In this document: piece after piece, positions 45,411 through 54,627 of the stretch
How positions within the stretch are numbered: position 1 is the first letter of the stretch
How the letters are laid out: each line of letters opens with the position of its first letter
NCBI GenBank assembly: GCA_027491155.1
Contig: JAIXWR010000033.1
Location: 124,001-188,000 of the forward strand
DNA: 64,000 bases
Origin: Verrucomicrobiaceae bacterium
Lineage (GTDB): Bacteria > Verrucomicrobiota > Verrucomicrobiia > Verrucomicrobiales > Akkermansiaceae
Direction: 5' to 3'
Made by a program: the position numbers and the translations under genes
The notes under the pieces: generated by a model
Databases searched by the model: none
What the model saw: only the letters and a program-made list of their open reading frames with translations
Told to the model about the DNA's origin: nothing

Positions 45411-46862
45411 ATGAAAATCACGGCAGCCACCGATGGCGACGAAAAGCCGATCAGAATGTCGGCCAAGCTGATCAACAAGGGGCACCTCCCGGTAATGGGG
45501 CACTCGCTGAATGAGATGGCCGCCGTGGCTCACCTCTACGGTCCATGGAAGTGCAATGACTTCGGCAGGTGGATTGAGCCCCATGGTTCAATCATACGGA
45601 TTCCCGGGTTGTCCAAAAAAGCGGTCACCCAGGCCATCAATAGTTTGATCGAACGTAAAATAATCGAGAAGTGGACGATCAACAACCAGGACTGCTACGA
45701 GCTGGCAGGAGCTTACAGCTTCAAGAAGCTGACCACCGCGGTGGCGAAAAGGAAGATCGAAGAGCTGATGCATCCGTCGATCACAGCGGACGAAACCACA
45801 CCGGCCGATCGCATCGAGGTGGTTCGGAAAGTGGTCCATCGAAAGAACAGTACGGAAGAGGTGGGAACCGCTCCGAGTTATTTCAACAACATCCCGGGAC
45901 CGGGCAAAAGAGGCAAAAAGCTACTCATCCAGCCTCCCGCAAAAGTGGAGTCGTCGATGCTGAGGATGGTTAGCCCCCACAACGTGTACTCAGAGCTTTC
46001 TCCCCTTGGTTGCTGCATCCGGCTGATGCTGGAGATGGTGGCCGATGATCTCGGCCGCGTGGCCGTCGATCTCGACGACCTGAGCAGCAGGCTCGGCAGG
46101 AAGATCATGGGAAGGTCGTCGAAGCAGAATCTCCAGCAGGAGATTGAGCGGATGGCAGAGCAGGGGCATCTGCGTCTGTTCGAGCGGGGCGGCGTCACGT
46201 GTGCGTACATTTGCGATGCGGCGCAGCACGGAATGAAGAAGAAGCGGCTGACAGCCGGCCTGCCATACTTTCACCCGGAACATCCGGAGTGGACGCTCGA
46301 CACCGCTGAAAACCTGTTCTTCTACACGAAGAACTACCAGGCGCATGCGCGGAACCTACTGGCGGCCACATCGAACCACTATGTCGATAAGGGCGGTACT
46401 CGCCTCAACGAGGTGTACCGCCCAATGAGCTATTTCGGTGACCAGCTCGATAAAGAAATCGCAGGGGCAACCGAACTAATCAAGAAGGCGGGCCTGGAGA
46501 TTCCGAAGGCGGACGATTTTATCCGTAATTCCCAGTGGGGCGTGCAGTCCAAGTTTTTCGTGGCGGTTGAGCACAAACTGGAGGAGTTGGCACTTGAAAT
46601 CTACTACATGGAAGAGCTCGAAGGCCCGGATTATCCATCGCGCCTCACCACGCTCGACACCGAGTCCCGGGTCAGCAGCTTGCTTGCCCCCGCTCTGTTC
46701 CAGCTGCGCTACGGCCTAACCATCAACGACTACGTGGCCGCGCTGGAAGCTAAATGGCTTCCCAAGTGGCGCTACGCCGCCGAGCAGCCATTCGGCCTGA
46801 AGCTTTTCAATTTGCTTGCTGGGCGGTTGAGCGGGGCGGGTGCTCGGGATGCTTTGAAATGA
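45411..46862 (+). CDS. Putative winged-helix protein (replication-initiator-like?)
   Basis: A 483-residue soluble protein without clear family. Two regions look like winged-helix DNA-binding units: one around residues 55-95 (IPGLSKKAVTQAINSLIERKII) and one around 205-255 (LDDLSSRLGRKIMGRSSKQN and onward). Two tandem winged helices are typical of some plasmid replication initiators, and the protein follows a palindrome-rich spacer, which would fit an origin. No catalytic motif is visible, and it could equally be a transcription regulator. The ATG at 45411 is kept; M16 is an alternative. Confidence 0.5.
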   Translation: MKITAATDGDEKPIRMSAKLINKGHLPVMGHSLNEMAAVAHLYGPWKCNDFGRWIEPHGSIIRIPGLSKKAVTQAINSLIERKIIEKWTINNQDCYELAGAYSFKKLTTAVAKRKIEELMHPSITADETTPADRIEVVRKVVHRKNSTEEVGTAPSYFNNIPGPGKRGKKLLIQPPAKVESSMLRMVSPHNVYSELSPLGCCIRLMLEMVADDLGRVAVDLDDLSSRLGRKIMGRSSKQNLQQEIERMAEQGHLRLFERGGVTCAYICDAAQHGMKKKRLTAGLPYFHPEHPEWTLDTAENLFFYTKNYQAHARNLLAATSNHYVDKGGTRLNEVYRPMSYFGDQLDKEIAGATELIKKAGLEIPKADDFIRNSQWGVQSKFFVAVEHKLEELALEIYYMEELEGPDYPSRLTTLDTESRVSSLLAPALFQLRYGLTINDYVAALEAKWLPKWRYAAEQPFGLKLFNLLAGRLSGAGARDALK

Positions 46863-46992
46863 GGCTGAAGAAGGCACCGCGCTTTGGCCAGCCGGGGGAT
46901 AGAGATCCGAGGACCGACGAGTGTCGATCCGAAGCGTGTTTTTCCCGCAGCACTGCTAGCGGCGGTAGGCTTCCGGCGCTACAAGCCTTACC

Positions 46993-47610
46993 ATGTGCAC
47001 GGCCTACGAACTCGGCAAACGCGGCGGCTCGTTTCCTGACCAGGTGAAGGCCCGCGCGATGAAGGAATTGCTGGCGCTGGTCGGCATCTCGATCATCCGC
47101 CCTACCCTGCCTGCGCCGGTGCTGATGCCGGATGGAGAGCTGCGGACGATGGTGTGGGGGTTCCGCCGCCCGGTACCAGGCGGCAAGACCAAGCAGCTCT
47201 GGCGAACCATCGTGAACAGCCGGGAGGACAAGTTGCAGGGCAGGACGTGGAGCAAGGCCTTCGGGGAGCGAAGATGCCTGATCCCGGCCGCGGCCTTCTA
47301 CGAGTGGACGGACGGCCCGGCGGGTAAGGTCCCGCTCCGGTTCGAGCGGCCCGGCGACGAGTGGCTTTGGATCGCGGGCATCTGGGAGCAGGACAAGGAG
47401 CGTGGCGAGTGCTTCTCGATGATCACCACCGAGCCCAACGAGGTTCTGGCTGCCGTCCACGACCGCATGCCGGCGGTGCTGGCACCCGAGCAAATCGGAC
47501 CCTACCTCGCGGGGGATCTGAAAGAATTTGGCCCGTCGGCGGTGGGACTCGAGTTCAGGGAGACCGCGAACTTCCTCAAAAAGCCTCCAGATCAAGGGGA
47601 GCTTTTCTGA
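46993..47610 (+). CDS. SOS response-associated peptidase (SRAP/YedK/HMCES)
   Basis: A 205-residue SRAP protein that forms a thiazolidine crosslink with abasic sites in single-stranded DNA and shields them. The active-site residues are present: Cys2 right after the initiator Met (MCTAYELG), N75 in NSREDK, E104 in AAFYEWTDG and H156 in VHDRMPA. The length is normal. It sits 125 bp upstream of dnaE2 on the same strand, a pairing that fits the DNA-damage (SOS) regulon. No LexA box could be identified with confidence. Confidence 0.92.
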   Translation: MCTAYELGKRGGSFPDQVKARAMKELLALVGISIIRPTLPAPVLMPDGELRTMVWGFRRPVPGGKTKQLWRTIVNSREDKLQGRTWSKAFGERRCLIPAAAFYEWTDGPAGKVPLRFERPGDEWLWIAGIWEQDKERGECFSMITTEPNEVLAAVHDRMPAVLAPEQIGPYLAGDLKEFGPSAVGLEFRETANFLKKPPDQGELF

Positions 47611-47734
47611 GCGGCACCGCGCTTCAGTCGGCCGGAGCGGCGGATGCCGGAACATCTCCGCTCCGCGAGCAGAGCATAGAGGAACTTGGGGTAGCAGAGG
47701 ACGAGGTGCATGGGGTGACCCTTAAAGTGTTCAT

Positions 47735-50700
47735 TTGACCACATCAAGAAAAAGCGCACGCTCCCGTGCCGTGCCACCCGCCCCGCCAGCCTTCTCCGAG
47801 TTCCATGCCCTCTCCGCGTTCTCCTTCCTCAGGGGGGCCAGTCAGCCGGAGACACTGGTCCGCCGCGCGGCGGAACTGGGATACCGGTCGATCGCGATCA
47901 CCGACCACGGCGGCTTCTACGGCAGCGCCCGCGCCCACTCCGCGGCTCAGGAAGCCGGGCTCCGCGCCATCGTCGGCACCACCTTGACCCAGCCCGACGG
48001 CTCACGGCTGCCGGTGCTTTGCGCCACCAGGGCCGGCTATCAGACCCTGTCCCGCCACCTCACCGACCTCCACACGGGCAACCTGCGTCCCCTCGGGTTG
48101 AACAACGGCGACCTCATCACGCTCAGCGGCGACCGGGAGGGGCCTGTCCTCCGCCACCTGCTGCTGGATCGGAAGGACCTCGCCCTGGCCGCCCTGGAGG
48201 CGCTGGTGGCCGCCTACGGCCGCGACAACGTGTTCGTGGAGATCCACCGGCATGAGCAGCGCGACGACGCGCGGCTGAACCGCTACCTGATCGACCTGGC
48301 CGCCCATCTCCAGCTCCCCTTGCTGGCGTCCAACGCGCCGCTCCACGCGACCCGGGAGAACCGGATGCTTGCCGATGCCTTCACCTGTCTGCGCCACCAC
48401 GTGCCGCTCGATACCGCGGGGCTGCTGCTGGCCGTCAATGGCGAGCGGCACCTCAAGTCGCCGCGGGAAATGGCCGCTCTGTTCGCGGACCTCCCGCAGG
48501 CCCTCGACAACGGCCGCCGGCTGGAGGACCGGATCGGGTTCACGCTGGAGAACCTCGGCTATCGCTTCCCCGACTTCCTCGACGGGCGCGGCAACCCGTT
48601 CTCGCTCCCCGAGCAGGCGACCTTGCTGCGGCGCTTCACCTACGCCGGGGCGGCGGGGCGCTACGGGGCGGTCCCGGCCAAGGTCCGCCGGCAACTGGAG
48701 CACGAGCTGGCGATGATCCAGCGCCTCGGCTTTCAGGGCTACTTCCTGATCGTCCACGAGCTGGTCGAGTTCGCCCGCGGCCGGGGTATTCTGTGCCAGG
48801 GCCGGGGCTCGGCGGCGAACTCCGCGGTCTGCTACTGCCTCGGCATCACCTCCTGCGACCCGGTCGCTGGCGGGCTGCTGTTCGAGCGTTTCCTCTCCGA
48901 CAACCGCAAGTCGTGGCCGGACATCGACATCGACTTCCCGTCGGGCGAGCGCCGCGAGGAGGTCATCCAGCACGTCTTCCGCAAGTACGGAGAACGCGGC
49001 GCGGCGATGACCGCCAACGTGATCACCTACCGCCCCAAGTCGGCGTTCCGTGAAATGTCGAAGGTGCTCGGCTTCCCGGCGGGGATCGCCGATCGCTTCT
49101 CCCAGCAGTCCAGCGGGTTCCGCCCCGACGAACCGGAGGAAGGCGGCGAGGAAGCCAAGCCGGTGGACTTCGAGACGCGGATGGCCAATCTGCTGCCGCC
49201 TTCCCATCCCCGTCTGCCCGCGTTGTCCCGGCTCTACCACGCGGTGCTCGGGATGCCGCGCCACCTCGGCCAGCACTCCGGCGGCATGATCGTCTGCGAC
49301 CGCGGCCTCGATGCCGTGGTGCCGCTCCAGCCGGCGACCATGCCGGGGCGCATGGTGGTTCAGTGGGACAAGGACGACTGCGAGGATCTCGGCATCGTGA
49401 AGATCGACCTGCTCGGCCTCGGGATGCTGGCGGCGATGGAGGACGCGCTGGTCATCTCCGCCGGCCGCGGCAAGCCGGTGGACCTCGCGACCATCCCGAA
49501 GGACGACCCGGCCGTGTACGACCTGCTCTGCCGCGCCGATACCATCGGGACCTTTCAGGTCGAGTCGCGCGCCCAGATGGCGACCCTGCCGATCATGAAG
49601 CCGCGCTGCTTCTACGACCTGGCCATCGAGGTGGCGATCATCCGCCCCGGGCCCATCGTCGGCGACCTGGTCCACCCGTACCTCAACCGGCGCTGCGGCA
49701 GGGACAAAATCGACTACATCCACCCCGCCTGCGAGCCGATCCTCCGGCGTACCCTCGGCGTCCCGCTGTTCCAGGAGCAGGTGCTTCGGATGGCGATGGA
49801 GGTCGCCGGCTTCACCGGGGCCGAAGCCGACGAGTTGCGCCGGGCGATGGCCTTCAAGCGCTCCGAGGACAAAATGGAGCGTGTCACTGCCAAACTGCGC
49901 GCCCGGATGACCGAGAGGGGTGTGAAGGCGGACGTCCAGGAGAAGATCGTCCACAGCATCGGCAGCTTCGCGCTCTACGGGTTCCCGGAGAGCCATGCCA
50001 TCTCCTTCGCGCTGATCGCCTACGCGTCCTGCTGGCTGAAGGTCCACCGCACGGCCGAGTTCTACACCGGGCTGATCAACCACCAGCCGATGGGCTTCTA
50101 CTCGGTCCACACGCTGATGCAGGACGCCAAGCGCCACGGCCTACGGATCTTGCCGGTCTCCTGCGTCCACAGCGCCGTAGCAAGCACCGTCATCGACGAC
50201 CACACCCTCCGGCTCGGACTGCATCGGGTCAAAGGCCTCGGCTCGGCCACCGCGGCCCGCCTCGTCGCGGAGCGGTCGGGCAAGACCTTCGTCTCCCTGG
50301 CCGACTTCCTCACACGGGTGAACCCGAACGAGAAGGAGCGCCGCCTTCTGGCGAAGGCCGGCGCGCTGAACGACTTGCCGGCCGTCGAGCACCGGCGCGA
50401 TGCCCTTTGGCAGGTCGAGCTGCCGCTCTACAACGACCTGATCACCCCGGAGACCGGCGCCCCCGTCCTCACCATGATGACGCCGGCGGAACGCCTGGCC
50501 GCCGACTTCACGACCCAGGGAGCCTCCACCGGCCCGCATCCAATGAAGTTGTGGCGGGAGCGCAACAGCAAGGAGTGCGTGTCCCGGGCCACCGACCTCC
50601 ACGGCATGTCGCTCGGTACTCCGGTCCTGGTCGCCGGCATGGCGATCTGCCGCCAGAGGCCCGGGACAGCGAAGGGTCACTGCTTCATCTCGTTGGAGGA

Positions 50701-50902
50701 CGAGACGGGCATCGCGAACCTGTTCGTGCCGAAGAAGACCTTCCAGCGGCTGAAGGGGGTCATCATTACCGAGCCGTTCCTGATCGCCCACGGCCACGTC
50801 CAGATTTCGGAGGGCGACCAGCCGACCGTGTATGTCACCGAGGTCGAGCCGCTGCCCGGGATGCAGCCCGGACATGCGGCGGGGTCGCATGATTTCCATT
50901 GA
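47735..50902 (+). CDS. dnaE2: Error-prone DNA polymerase III alpha subunit DnaE2 (ImuC)
   Basis: A 1055-residue C-family DNA polymerase. Its length and the opening FHALSAFSFLRGASQPETLV are characteristic of DnaE2 rather than replicative DnaE. Domains in order: PHP (residues about 20-280, ITDHGGFYGS), the polymerase palm with catalytic Asp residues in WPDIDIDFPSGER near 395, fingers, tandem HhH, and an OB fold with SLEDETGIANLFVP near 985. It carries out translesion synthesis. There is no ATG near the N-terminus: TTG 47735 or GTG 47771 are the options. The usual partners imuA and imuB are absent here. Confidence 0.92.
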   Translation: MTTSRKSARSRAVPPAPPAFSEFHALSAFSFLRGASQPETLVRRAAELGYRSIAITDHGGFYGSARAHSAAQEAGLRAIVGTTLTQPDGSRLPVLCATRAGYQTLSRHLTDLHTGNLRPLGLNNGDLITLSGDREGPVLRHLLLDRKDLALAALEALVAAYGRDNVFVEIHRHEQRDDARLNRYLIDLAAHLQLPLLASNAPLHATRENRMLADAFTCLRHHVPLDTAGLLLAVNGERHLKSPREMAALFADLPQALDNGRRLEDRIGFTLENLGYRFPDFLDGRGNPFSLPEQATLLRRFTYAGAAGRYGAVPAKVRRQLEHELAMIQRLGFQGYFLIVHELVEFARGRGILCQGRGSAANSAVCYCLGITSCDPVAGGLLFERFLSDNRKSWPDIDIDFPSGERREEVIQHVFRKYGERGAAMTANVITYRPKSAFREMSKVLGFPAGIADRFSQQSSGFRPDEPEEGGEEAKPVDFETRMANLLPPSHPRLPALSRLYHAVLGMPRHLGQHSGGMIVCDRGLDAVVPLQPATMPGRMVVQWDKDDCEDLGIVKIDLLGLGMLAAMEDALVISAGRGKPVDLATIPKDDPAVYDLLCRADTIGTFQVESRAQMATLPIMKPRCFYDLAIEVAIIRPGPIVGDLVHPYLNRRCGRDKIDYIHPACEPILRRTLGVPLFQEQVLRMAMEVAGFTGAEADELRRAMAFKRSEDKMERVTAKLRARMTERGVKADVQEKIVHSIGSFALYGFPESHAISFALIAYASCWLKVHRTAEFYTGLINHQPMGFYSVHTLMQDAKRHGLRILPVSCVHSAVASTVIDDHTLRLGLHRVKGLGSATAARLVAERSGKTFVSLADFLTRVNPNEKERRLLAKAGALNDLPAVEHRRDALWQVELPLYNDLITPETGAPVLTMMTPAERLAADFTTQGASTGPHPMKLWRERNSKECVSRATDLHGMSLGTPVLVAGMAICRQRPGTAKGHCFISLEDETGIANLFVPKKTFQRLKGVIITEPFLIAHGHVQISEGDQPTVYVTEVEPLPGMQPGHAAGSHDFH

Positions 50903-51156
50903 TTCGGAGTTGGGATGCGTCGAACGCGGTGACCCTTTTTGGGCAGCGGCCATGGCGACCAGCTTGAAGCTTGGGATCCCGAGGCACGGCCCGCGGAGGC
51001 GGAGGAGTGGTTCAACATCAGCCTCGTACGACCGCCGCTTCGGGCGGCTGAGGATCTCGCGGCGTCGCCAGCAAATCGAGTCGGCGAAGGCTGGGAACAC
51101 CGCGATGCTAATCTGGCAGGGCAAGCAACTCCTGGGGCAGGTCGATAAGCGGGAGA

Positions 51157-52011
51157 TCAGCGAGGAGGCGACGGTGACTCAGAAGACGGCGACCCTGGAG
51201 CTGACGCCGGAAGACGAGGAGTTTCTGAGGAGGAAGGCGAGTTTGGCGAAGTCGATCCAGATGTGAAATCGTCGATCGTCTTGGTGACCCAATGGTTGCG
51301 GCCTGCCGAAAAACCAAGGCTGAAGGCGGCAACCAGGATGCCGGCGAACGCAATCCACAAAGGAACCGGGACGTGTTGAACTAGCCAAGCGATGGTGACT
51401 TTCTCAGGTGATGCAAGCGCGGGCCTCCCGATAAGAGTCTCAAGTGCGGGCGCAGTGGGCTTTGGAGCTGCAATCGGGCTGTCGCTGTCTGACAACCGTT
51501 TGATTATAGGCCAACGCAGCTCGTTTGCGTCGGCCTCGGATAGAAGTTCGAGGCGAAGGTTGGAAACGAAAGCCTCTTCGATCTGATTTCGCCGAACGAT
51601 GGTCGGGGCTGAAACAACCATCGTTAGGATCGACTGCGAGCCCCTTATCTCAAGTTGAACGATCTCCATTCGGTCGATGTCAACAAGGTTGACGAACTCG
51701 AAGCGGACACTATCCAGTCGGTCATCGACGCCATGGATCGAGTCCAGTTCAGTGGTGGGAATTACCCTGCTTTGGCGCGTTCCGTCTTCAAAGTTCGAGC
51801 AAGTCTTGATCTCGCGTCGCCACCCGTTGCCCTTCTGAGCCTTAACGACAAGGTCGTAGGCGCTCTTTAGAGATCCAGCTTTAAAGGGTTTGTTTTTTAA
51901 CGAGCTAGTGCGGGAAACGCTCACCCCTGAGTTGTGACCTAGTTGGCTCTCGGTGACAATGCTTGGGACCACTGCCTCGACGAGATTTCCCGGCTGGCGC
52001 GTACTACCCAC
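51157..52011 (-). CDS. Hypothetical protein with C-terminal membrane helix
   Basis: A 284-residue protein, not recognised. There is a soluble, strand-rich N-terminal domain (about 45-165), a proline-rich linker, one transmembrane helix (VPLWIAFAGILVAAFSLGFS, about residues 217-236) and a low-complexity Ser/Pro tail. This tail-anchored layout recalls small-molecule or effector partners, but no function can be assigned. It lies 88 bp downstream of the XRE regulator on the same strand and may be co-transcribed with it. The coding call rests on the length and the coherent topology. Confidence 0.5.
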   Translation of the reverse strand: MGSTRQPGNLVEAVVPSIVTESQLGHNSGVSVSRTSSLKNKPFKAGSLKSAYDLVVKAQKGNGWRREIKTCSNFEDGTRQSRVIPTTELDSIHGVDDRLDSVRFEFVNLVDIDRMEIVQLEIRGSQSILTMVVSAPTIVRRNQIEEAFVSNLRLELLSEADANELRWPIIKRLSDSDSPIAAPKPTAPALETLIGRPALASPEKVTIAWLVQHVPVPLWIAFAGILVAAFSLGFSAGRNHWVTKTIDDFTSGSTSPNSPSSSETPRLPASAPGSPSSESPSPPR

Positions 52012-52098
52012 GTGGCAAGCCGGAAGAAAGCGAAGCAGGGGATGGGAAGATCAACGGCTCGTTCAAGTCGTTCCTCGTCGTGCTGCTGCTTGTGGCTC

Positions 52099-52392
52099 TC
52101 AGCCGGCCTCCCGGTCGGGATCCAACTTCGGTGACCGCTGGTCCTTCCTCCAGCGGGGCAGCTTCGACGGAACCAACGCGGCGAGGTCGCAGCGCAGTGC
52201 TTTCGACAGGATCACCATTTCCAGATCCGAGACCCCACGTACGCCGGTCTCGATGTGCGAGATGGTCGAGCGGCTGACGTCGAAGCCGAGCCGGGCGCAA
52301 CGTCCTGCCAGGTCATCCTGGCCGATCCCTGCCTGCTTGCGGAGCTTTCGCACCTGGGGGCCGATGATGTTGCGTGTCCGTCCTTCCTGCAT
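52099..52392 (-). CDS. XRE-family transcription regulator
   Basis: A 97-residue protein with a classic Cro/C1-type helix-turn-helix (VRKLRKQAGIGQDDLAGR, then VSRSTISHIETGVRGVSD). The C-terminal tail is short and basic, without a sensing domain. It is divergent from the GYF_2 operon, with a perfect 14-bp palindrome between the two, so it most likely represses that operon and itself. Confidence 0.85.
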   Translation of the reverse strand: MQEGRTRNIIGPQVRKLRKQAGIGQDDLAGRCARLGFDVSRSTISHIETGVRGVSDLEMVILSKALRCDLAALVPSKLPRWRKDQRSPKLDPDREAG

Positions 52393-52432
52393 TTCTAGCC
52401 CGACAGGGAAGCAGGCAAGGGCGGGGAATGTG

Positions 52433-52446
52433 GTATGCTAGCATAC
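52433..52446. promoter_or_regulatory. Probable operator: 14-bp perfect palindrome
   Basis: GTATGCTAGCATAC reads identically on both strands. It lies 41 bp upstream of the XRE start on one side and about 80 bp upstream of the GYF_2 operon start on the other, the expected place for an autoregulator's operator. XRE dimers bind palindromes of this size. The GATTTGACTTGA sequence just to its right could be part of a promoter. Confidence 0.6.
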
Positions 52447-52526
52447 GATTTGACTTGAGCTGCCCGGACTGGATCTTGGATCTTCGCCACAGCCGAAACA
52501 CCGGTATCGAACTCCGAGACCCTCCC

Positions 52527-53624
52527 ATGGCAGACCAGCCTCCCACCGCACCCCGCTACTACACCTGCATCGACGGAAAGGTCAGCGGCCCGCTTGTGCA
52601 AGGCACCCTTCTGGAACTGGTTGCCAAGGGGATGATCGGCAGCGGCGATCTGGTGGTCGAAGAAGGATCCGAGATCTGGAGACCCGTCCGTGAGGTTTTC
52701 CCTGACGGCACCTCGACCGTCACATCGACACCTGCGCCGCGCCGCGTCCCTCCCGTCGTCGAACAGGCAGCAGCCGACAAGAAAGGTGCTCGTGGGCAGC
52801 GCGTCATCCTGCTACTCGCCGGCATTATTGTCCTGGCGGCAGCGGCCGGGCTCCTGGGTGCCTCGGCAAAAGGGCGGAAGCGTGAGTCTGCCACGATCGC
52901 CGAGATCGAGGACTACCGAGTCAGGCATCGCAATGGAGGCACCCCACCACTCTTCCAAGCCGCAAGAGACGGTCGTGCGGATCTTGTTGTCCGGCTGATG
53001 GATGAGGGCGAATCCATCCGGGAGAGCATTGAGCCCTACAGCGGGGAACATCCCCTTCATGCCGCAGCAGCAAGTGGTCTGCCGGAAGTCGTGAAGCTCG
53101 TGCTTGCGCACGCCTCGGATCCCAACGTGACCGACAAGGACGGGGGGACGCCGCTGCATCTTGCCGCTGCCTCCGGGAACCTCGATGTCGTGCGGCTTCT
53201 ATTTGCCGCCGGTGCCACCATGGATCACGAAGATCGTAGCGGGCACCGCCCGATCCACTGCGCTGCAAGTGCGGGTCACGTGGAGATGTTGAAGCTACTC
53301 CACGAGGCGGGAGCCCCGCTTGATGTGCGCGCGGGACCTCGGGCCCGTCTGGCTGGCCAACGTGATAAAAACGACTCCCAGCTTTCCTCCCTGCTGCTGC
53401 GGCAGGGGATCAACGCGGTTGACGGCGATCAGCCAATCCATGCGGCGGCGAGGCGAGGGAAAGTCGAGGTCGTCCGCTACTTGTTGGAGCAGGGGATCAA
53501 ACCCGATGCCCCGGACAACAACAAGCGCACCCCGCGGGACTACGCCGAGCAGGAAGGACCGCTGGAGGGCGGTCGGCTGGAGGTGGTCGAACTGCTCCAA
53601 CGTCAATCTTCCCCCTCTCAATGA
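52527..53624 (+). CDS. GYF_2-transmembrane-ankyrin protein
   Basis: A 365-residue protein. It has an N-terminal GYF_2 domain (about 10-55: YYTCIDGKVSGPLVQGTLLE, then VVEEGSEIWRPVRE), a linker, one transmembrane helix near 92-112 (RVILLLAGIIVLAAAAGLLG), then five ankyrin repeats (about 135-360; for example GGTPLHLAAASGNLDVVRLL and GHRPIHCAASAGHVEMLKLL). GYF_2 domains bind proline-rich or cytoplasmic partners. The ankyrin part would be exported or periplasmic, depending on topology. It is first of three overlapping genes with the same N-terminal plan. The upstream in-frame ATG at 52374 overlaps the XRE gene and the palindrome, so 52527 is used. Confidence 0.8.
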   Translation: MADQPPTAPRYYTCIDGKVSGPLVQGTLLELVAKGMIGSGDLVVEEGSEIWRPVREVFPDGTSTVTSTPAPRRVPPVVEQAAADKKGARGQRVILLLAGIIVLAAAAGLLGASAKGRKRESATIAEIEDYRVRHRNGGTPPLFQAARDGRADLVVRLMDEGESIRESIEPYSGEHPLHAAAASGLPEVVKLVLAHASDPNVTDKDGGTPLHLAAASGNLDVVRLLFAAGATMDHEDRSGHRPIHCAASAGHVEMLKLLHEAGAPLDVRAGPRARLAGQRDKNDSQLSSLLLRQGINAVDGDQPIHAAARRGKVEVVRYLLEQGIKPDAPDNNKRTPRDYAEQEGPLEGGRLEVVELLQRQSSPSQ

Positions 53625-54592
53625 ACTGGTACTACTGCAACGATGGAACAAACGTGGTCGGCCCGCTCCCCGGGGAGGCGATTGATGCCCTGCGCCGCTG
53701 TGGCACGATCAACGACGATACCCCAGTGGTGGCCGAGGGCTCCGCGGACTGGAAGACCGTCGGGGAAGCTTTCAAGGTGGAGGCATCAGCCGGGCTCGAT
53801 ATCGATATAGGCATCTCAGAATCCTCAGGATACCGGGATGCCCAGAACATCCCTACGGCGGCAAACGGGATTCAGGAGCGAGATCATCCGGAGAATAACC
53901 ATCCGCCAGGCCAGGAGCCTTCTGTGGCGGGTAAAAATATGCCGTCTCGAAAATTGGTTGTCTGGGGTGCTGGAGGGGCGGTCCTTGCTGTGGTCGTTCT
54001 CGCAGCGGCAATCACAAAATTCGGATCGAGTTCCAATGAGCCACCGATCAGGAGCGAAGCACGCTCGCTCCCTTCGGAAACAGATCCTACGACTGGTCTC
54101 CATGTTGGAGCTAAATTGGATCAGTTTTACGAGGTGCTTGGAAAACAGAATATCACAAAGACGTTTTTCTTCGAGGGGCGCAGGAAGAATGCCTTCACCT
54201 ACCTGATTTTCGATGGGGACCCGAACTACTTGACCGCGGTTGGGTTCGATGACTCCGATATAGTCAGAGTCTTGTTTTTCAAGCTTCAAGGCGGGCGGGA
54301 GAAGGAAGGAGAAATGGATGAACAGGATATCATTGAGCTTCTCACACGATTCTCCAAATCTAGTAAATCGTGGGTGAGAATGGAAGGTGGGAGAAGCTCT
54401 GGTGCCGATTCTGCTTGGGCGGACATGTCCTCGATCTCGGGCGGCACTGGCGTCATGGCGAAGTACAGTTCAGCGGACCGGTCCCTCACTTTAGGAGTTC
54501 CCAAGGACATCGAGTCGGCATACGAAGATCTCGTCGGTGCCCGTGTGGGAGATCTTTCTGATATCGAAGTCCGGCGCAATCCGGGGCCTTGA
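53621..54592 (+). CDS. GYF_2-transmembrane protein with unknown C-terminal domain
   Basis: A 323-residue protein. It opens with a GYF_2 domain (WYYCNDGTNVVGPLPGEAID, then VVAEGSADWKTV), has a long Pro/Asp-rich linker and one transmembrane helix near 112-134 (VVWGAGGAVLAVVVLAAAIT). It ends in an unrecognised strand-rich domain (about 160-310) that starts TGLHVGAKLDQFYEVLGK. It overlaps the upstream gene by 4 bp, and its stop falls at the next gene's possible TTG start. Composition falls toward 52% GC in the C-terminal part. Confidence 0.75.
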   Translation: MNWYYCNDGTNVVGPLPGEAIDALRRCGTINDDTPVVAEGSADWKTVGEAFKVEASAGLDIDIGISESSGYRDAQNIPTAANGIQERDHPENNHPPGQEPSVAGKNMPSRKLVVWGAGGAVLAVVVLAAAITKFGSSSNEPPIRSEARSLPSETDPTTGLHVGAKLDQFYEVLGKQNITKTFFFEGRRKNAFTYLIFDGDPNYLTAVGFDDSDIVRVLFFKLQGGREKEGEMDEQDIIELLTRFSKSSKSWVRMEGGRSSGADSAWADMSSISGGTGVMAKYSSADRSLTLGVPKDIESAYEDLVGARVGDLSDIEVRRNPGP

Positions 54593-54627
54593 AGGATGTT
54601 TCCATACCTCACATCCAACCTCACGCC

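Noticed and set aside
50952-51266. Basic ORF after dnaE2 (MATSLKLGIPRHGP)
   Set aside because: Arg-rich and repeat-like, overlapping the minus-strand hypothetical gene by about 110 bp with no motif. Kept out as unsupported.
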